Source: Chondrosia reniformis (lineage: Eukaryota; Porifera; Demospongiae; Chondrillida; Chondrillidae). From it: 64,000 nucleotides of DNA. The translations under genes and the position numbers were made by a program. Under the pieces are notes generated by a model. That model did no database searches. It had not been told where the DNA came from and saw nothing but the letters and a program-made list of their open reading frames with translations. This document shows positions 60,401-64,000 of this stretch, piece after piece. The DNA lies in the NCBI GenBank assembly GCA_947172415.1, contig OX359196.1, forward strand, positions 746,501-810,500, in the 5' to 3' direction. Position 1 is the stretch's first letter; each line of letters begins with the position of its first letter.

Positions 60401-63400
60401 CTCGTTCACTGTGAAAAACCTGCTCCCCTGTAGCAACCGAACGGAGTGGTATCCAGATGGGCATGAATATGCTCCTGTTGCTAAATTCTTTTGCTCCATG
60501 TTAAACTTTTCACATATTGAGATTTTGTCACTTTTGCATGTTTGATAAACACCTCCAAATTTAAACATTTTCCCTGTAGCAGCACAGGAATGGTCATCTA
60601 TATTTGCCTGTGGGTTGTAGTTATCAGATGTTGGGTTGGTACAGCCCTTGTACGTGTTAACCTTGTAGTATTTGTCTGCAGCTGTGATTATCAATTGAGC
60701 CACTTGGAGGATAATGTCGGGAGGGATTTCTGGAATAACATACGGAGACACTAGAGTTTGCAGTGGATCTCCATCTCTGTCTATAGAAACCATTTCCTTC
60801 TCAATTCCAGACTCCCATTCAAAAATGGAAGTGTTAGTAGTAAACAGTGGGCCACCATGTGTATCAAGACTTGATGATGTGATGGAATTTAAATATTGGG
60901 AATGTAGTTGTCTATCATGGTTATTTGCAAAGCCGAAACCTGCCTGGACCTTCTTCTTAAAGTCAATCTGAGCTCCTGATTCCAAATTTCGCCTGCTTCC
61001 CTCAGAAAGTTCGTCAGTTTCCATTTGAAGGAAGTCTGTTTTGGTCAAGAGTCCTCCCACAGTTGTGGTATGTATATAGTGTGTCCCATAGTCCTTTATT
61101 ATCAGCTGGGAGAGGTATTTTGCCAATTGTGTATTATTGGTTTGAAGAGAGGCAGCAATTTGGAAAATCCTATTTTTAAATTGCGGATGCAGATTTGAAC
61201 TTGGTTGTGCCTTGAGGACATAACGTGGATGATCAAGTTGTATTCGAGAGGCTCTTCCTCGCTTTTCACGAAATGTACTACTGAACCGCTCATATTCCAA
61301 AGAAAATTTCCCACTTATGATGGAATACACTCCAAGATTAGCATTTACTGAATAGGATGTTGAACTAGTAAAATTTAGCTTTCTGGTAAACAATCTAGTC
61401 GAAATGTCCTGGTTACTCTGTCGGAGTGGAATGGCATCAACATTGTTGGGCACCAGAAACTTGCCATCTGAAGTTACCTTGCACCTGGAGTAGTTGTAAG
61501 CCAGGACTAGACTCTGGTCCAGGTTTCTCAAGTTATCCCACCCTTTTCCTGGCAGAGTATCAAATGGAGCAGCTACAATGGAACTATTTGTAATCATGCA
61601 GTTTCTAGGATCACCGTTGGGGAACTCATAAGTTGATCCGGTAGCACTTAAAAAGAGAAGAAAAATCACCAATTTCCCCATACTGCTTTCAAGTACAGAA
61701 GATTATCTTCTCTAATAAGTCTATTAGCCAATTTTGTTTTTATACCACTTTAAGATGGTCATGTACGTATTACCTTTTTTGGTCACAAGGGATTTTTTTA
61801 TTTGTTCTGGAGAATATTTTGCACATATATAATACTGTTTTATTTTGAAAGGCAAAAGTGTACATTTAGCAGGTATTCAGGTATTTAGAAATACCTGAAT
61901 AGAAGATATTAAAACTGGAATATGTTACTCTGTATACAATTATTATTATTACACATAAGTATATAAACTGCCCATTTTTGTCTATTCTTATAACTTGAGT
62001 GTACCAGCAATAGAGCTTTGGATAAAGATATTATGTTCATATCTTCTCCAATATGCCATATATATATATTGGCATTAATTAGATAGCTGTGTATAATACC
62101 AAGGGATGGCTGTATACAGTATTATGTATATAATTGCAGATTTGGTATTATGTTAGTTTTTTTTAACTAAATCCTAAAGAATACATAGAAACATTTTTAT
62201 CAAGTCTTTTAGATGATGGAATGTACTGTAATTGTTTCTCTCTTCTTCACTACTTGATCCATTCATTGTTTGTTGAACATACTGTATATATATTTATGCA
62301 CAGCTTATATTTATTTGACTATACAACTGCTTAAAAGGATTATAGACCACAGCTCTACCAAAGATTTCTGTTGCAAAGGAGATAAGGAACTGATTATTTT
62401 GTTCTGTTTTTTTGTCATACCTAATATATATTTTCATAAAAGCATTCTTTCTTTTTGTGTGGTACTTTGCCAGTTATAGCAATTTGTAAATTGCAAATTG
62501 CTTGACTGACTGTACAACTGTACTGTACAACATAGTTCTATACTGGAAACTGGAGATTTTCATTTTGTTGCTTGCTAGACTAAATCCTTGTTCTGTTAGT
62601 CTGTATTAGTCACAATCTACATATCTTGTGTAGATAAATCTCTCTTTGAACAAAAGGAGATTGTACCACGAGACAAGTCCATTCCTGCGACCTCAAAACT
62701 GTCTACTCTACTATCAGAATTCTATCAGCAAGGCGCTAATCCTTATTTGGAATACAGCAAATTTGATGGAGAGGTACACACTGCATTCCCCAGTACTGCA
62801 TCGCACCTTCTAAAATGAACTGAATTCCTCATTTTATGATAACCTTCCGTGTTTGGTCTCAGAGCCACGAAGCAGTCAGTTTTACAAACACTTTCAAGAT
62901 GTTTCTATCAATGACTGATGTAAGATAAATTTTCTACAATTATGTGGTTGTCATGAGATATGTGAGTGGCTTATTTGTGTCAATATTTTAGGATCTTACT
63001 CCCATCAAAGTCATAATTTTGAGTAAGTGATTTTGAGATACATAGGTTGTCATGGTAACATACATAGAATAATTACTTGATAATTGTAATATTTAACAAG
63101 TGCTGTATTAAACAGATAAGAAGTGTCTTGTTGATTTTCTACAAAATTTTACAAGAATCGTACAGTACAGAAGCACCTATTGTAGATTAAATTGTCTATA
63201 TGTTATGTAGAATTGCTACCTAACATATAGCATTATACTACCTAATTAGGAACCCTACATACATAAAGTAGTTATTATATGTGGAAACTGGGAATTATGT
63301 GCTTTGTGTATATGAGATTGCTGGATTGATTTGAGGGTACAAAATGTTGCTGTAGGTGATGCTACTGTTGAACAGCTCGTAGGATTGACCTTTTACAAGT

Positions 63401-64000
63401 ACCTTCAAAAAGGAAAGTCGACAATTGAGATTGTAAGTGCTGCTATTCAGCTCCATTACAATAACGCATATAGACGATTAAATTTACAATTTCAACTCAT
63501 TTGGGAATATGCATTGATCCATTCACTTGTTGTATTCTAGCATATTCTTAGCTATTCACATAACAATTTTATGTGTATAAAAGGACTGGTTTGAACGCAA
63601 TAACAAAATGGGTAGTCCTATTACCTTTTGGACATGATGTAGCTTTCCCATAAGTACGTACGTAATTTAACATTTTCTTACATGCTACATCTACTTTAGA
63701 GTAAAAGGCCTATAGGGAACTAAACCTAGTGAGAGCTTTGGATGAGGATACAAGAGTTTTCTCCTTCTACTTCTCTTCTTCTCCCCTGGGCCAGATAGCT
63801 GTTTCTGGGAATTTCACCCTTCATCAGTGACCCCGAGAATCTTTGTCTTCTTCTTGATCTTTACGTGTGAGTCCTTGGCTCATGTACTGCACGTATTGTG
63901 TTAATATGATCTTGTTAGATTGAACCTGATAACCTATGTAATATCATCTTTATAATTCTCTACAGAAGTCTGTGAGAGACTATTGCATTAGAATAGCAGA
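57441..64000 (+). CDS. MAPKAP1: SIN1/MAPKAP1, mTORC2 subunit (N-terminal part through CRIM domain; 3' end outside the window)
   Basis: Nine exons: 57441-57513, 57600-57702, 58270-58464, 58621-58676, 62634-62773, 62863-62919, 62992-63022 (31 nt), 63356-63432 and 63966 to the window end. All phases agree, giving about 255 residues. SIN1 is the mTORC2 subunit that presents substrates such as AKT. The start MALHDNKDILLSHLRHVFVT followed by NDDSG parallels the vertebrate N-terminus. KVKSEKCKVIHWKE and KSLFEQKE match the conserved helical segment. NPYLEYSKFDGE opens the CRIM domain, which continues with VEQLVGLTFYKYLQKGK and SVRDYCIRIA. Intron 4 (58677-62633) holds a minisatellite at its donor and a complete antisense MPEG1-like gene. 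The Ras-binding and PH domains would lie beyond 64000. Confidence 0.9.
57990..58050 (+). other. Hairpin-GAAAC motif, hammerhead-like, in SIN1 intron 2
   Basis: CTGATGA, an A, a 4-bp stem GACC/GGTT around TATG, then GAAACG. The flanks atattg and caataat could pair as an outer stem. It contains the CUGANGA and GAAA parts of the hammerhead core but has an unpaired A between A9 and stem II. Confidence 0.35.
58500..58600. repeat. Interspersed repeat just upstream of SIN1 exon 4 (partner at 63690-63840)
   Basis: tagggaactatacctagtta with gagccttggatacaag and a cttcttctc-rich run match 63711 onward. A shorter piece (agagtaaaagctttggatga) occurs near 16494. The pyrimidine-rich run of this repeat precedes the exon-4 acceptor and may serve as its polypyrimidine tract. 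Confidence 0.5.
58677..59165. repeat. 32-bp minisatellite starting at the SIN1 exon-4 donor, about 15 copies
   Basis: The unit gtgggtgtgtcactaatggg plus twelve bases repeats from the first base of intron 4. The first unit supplies the donor (TTAG|GTGGGT). About half of the later units keep ATGGTGGGT, a donor-like sequence. The others read ATGGAGGGT. Confidence 0.9.
59462..61681 (-). CDS. MPEG1: Macrophage-expressed gene 1/perforin-2-like MACPF protein, nested in SIN1 intron 4
   Basis: A 739-residue, intronless frame. In order: a signal peptide (MGKLVIFLLFLSATGS); a MACPF domain with the signature YGTHYIHTTTVGG at 198-210; a Cys-rich middle part beginning near GCTNPTSDNYNP (346-357), corresponding to the MPEG1-specific region; one transmembrane helix at about 673-695 (IIGAGIATAVFMIFIVILFT); and a basic cytosolic tail RRCTRKKK. 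MPEG1 proteins are pore-forming immune effectors that act on bacteria in phagosomes or at the surface. Length, order and the lack of introns fit the family. The GCTNPTSDNYNP(x)ANIDDHSC segment is a short repeat-like Cys motif that I do not associate with vertebrate MPEG1. Transcription is opposite to the host gene. No break is seen. Confidence 0.92.
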   Translation of the reverse strand: MGKLVIFLLFLSATGSTYEFPNGDPRNCMITNSSIVAAPFDTLPGKGWDNLRNLDQSLVLAYNYSRCKVTSDGKFLVPNNVDAIPLRQSNQDISTRLFTRKLNFTSSTSYSVNANLGVYSIISGKFSLEYERFSSTFREKRGRASRIQLDHPRYVLKAQPSSNLHPQFKNRIFQIAASLQTNNTQLAKYLSQLIIKDYGTHYIHTTTVGGLLTKTDFLQMETDELSEGSRRNLESGAQIDFKKKVQAGFGFANNHDRQLHSQYLNSITSSSLDTHGGPLFTTNTSIFEWESGIEKEMVSIDRDGDPLQTLVSPYVIPEIPPDIILQVAQLIITAADKYYKVNTYKGCTNPTSDNYNPQANIDDHSCAATGKMFKFGGVYQTCKSDKISICEKFNMEQKNLATGAYSCPSGYHSVRLLQGSRFFTVNEPRCWDQHSSCGFLGWGRCVTGQFCQPNFIKYSISYETFWCYSDASGSQNFLFGGVFSDERPNPFTGSLSCPKEYQRVRFTAKGYVCMTSDVELGMSASLPFAGFHSCKHGNPLASKTKPAPKDCPKGYAQHLGMIANDCEVNYCLKAGTLSAFQNQKVRRPPFMDIPESILNKSQDYFLLANDGSIWINKYNSKEDLEDDHWKVISPSNVNYSEVAGEVYGQKVAKNGSLGGSDNGHSMPISPPVAGIIGAGIATAVFMIFIVILFTIRRCTRKKKNYVPMVTEAAPDACDTDSIRYHKVSALPIDPAQNNY
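61739..61744 (-). promoter_or_regulatory. TATA box of the MPEG1-like gene
   Basis: TATAAA on the minus strand, 57 bp before the ATG, within ggtataaaaac. Fits an independent promoter inside the SIN1 intron. Confidence 0.5.
61745..62633. other. Remainder of SIN1 intron 4 upstream of MPEG1
   Basis: AT-rich, with a short imperfect inverted repeat near 61874-61900 (caggtatttagaaatacctg) and (ta)n runs near 62058. A fragment of the agagctttggat repeat occurs near 62012. No coding evidence. Confidence 0.4.
63690..63840. repeat. Interspersed repeat with hairpin-GAAAC motif in SIN1 intron 8
   Basis: Partner of 58500-58600. On the minus strand, 63827 downward reads CTGATGA, A, GGG...CCC hairpin, A, GAAAC. 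It also carries the pyrimidine run ttctccttctacttctcttc. Confidence 0.5.

Overview
The window is nuclear DNA from an early-branching animal, most likely a demosponge. That placement is an inference. It rests on AT-rich sequence full of tacgta/tatata microsatellites, GT-AG introns, single-copy animal genes (GTF3C6, QNG1, MAPKAP1/SIN1), an intronless membrane-anchored MPEG1-type MACPF protein, and heavy tandem repetition. I could run no similarity search. Family names come from reading the translated exons against remembered conserved motifs. Exon borders were set by hand from GT/AG sites and checked for reading-phase agreement.

Layout. (1) 129-16746, plus strand: the last eight exons I can find of a multi-exon gene, with one 8.4-kb intron and a lysine-rich C-terminal part. 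Its identity is uncertain, possibly MYCBPAP. (2) 19135-32169, minus strand: five tandem copies of a unit of about 2.6-2.9 kb. Each holds a CAMK-group (CaMKI/PSKH-like) kinase reading frame behind a conserved TATA box, plus a phase-compatible set of three small exons upstream. (3) 34192-36073, plus strand: GTF3C6 in three exons, next to a possible head-to-head membrane-protein ORF. (4) 36236-38700: a G-rich 24-bp minisatellite, a GC-rich block and a cluster of hairpins built on a GGTGCTTAA-type arm. (5) 38762-53339: a satellite array of about 169-bp monomers with three nearly identical 722-bp insertions (here called element X). Decayed element X pieces lie to the right. (6) 54412-57321, minus strand: a complete seven-exon QNG1. 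(7) 57441-64000, plus strand: MAPKAP1/SIN1, which starts 119 bp from the QNG1 start codon and runs off the window. An intronless MPEG1-like gene lies antisense inside SIN1 intron 4.

The most unusual signals are four. Two minisatellites in the divergent QNG1/SIN1 pair have absorbed splice sites: an acceptor repeated in frame in QNG1, and the donor in SIN1. The kinase array carries an unexplained three-exon companion. The nucleosome-length satellite has a higher-order repeat and an embedded element. Scattered hairpin/GAAAC motifs resemble hammerhead ribozyme cores. The genes do not form one pathway: tRNA queuosine salvage, mTORC2, Pol III transcription, innate immunity and kinase signalling are all represented.
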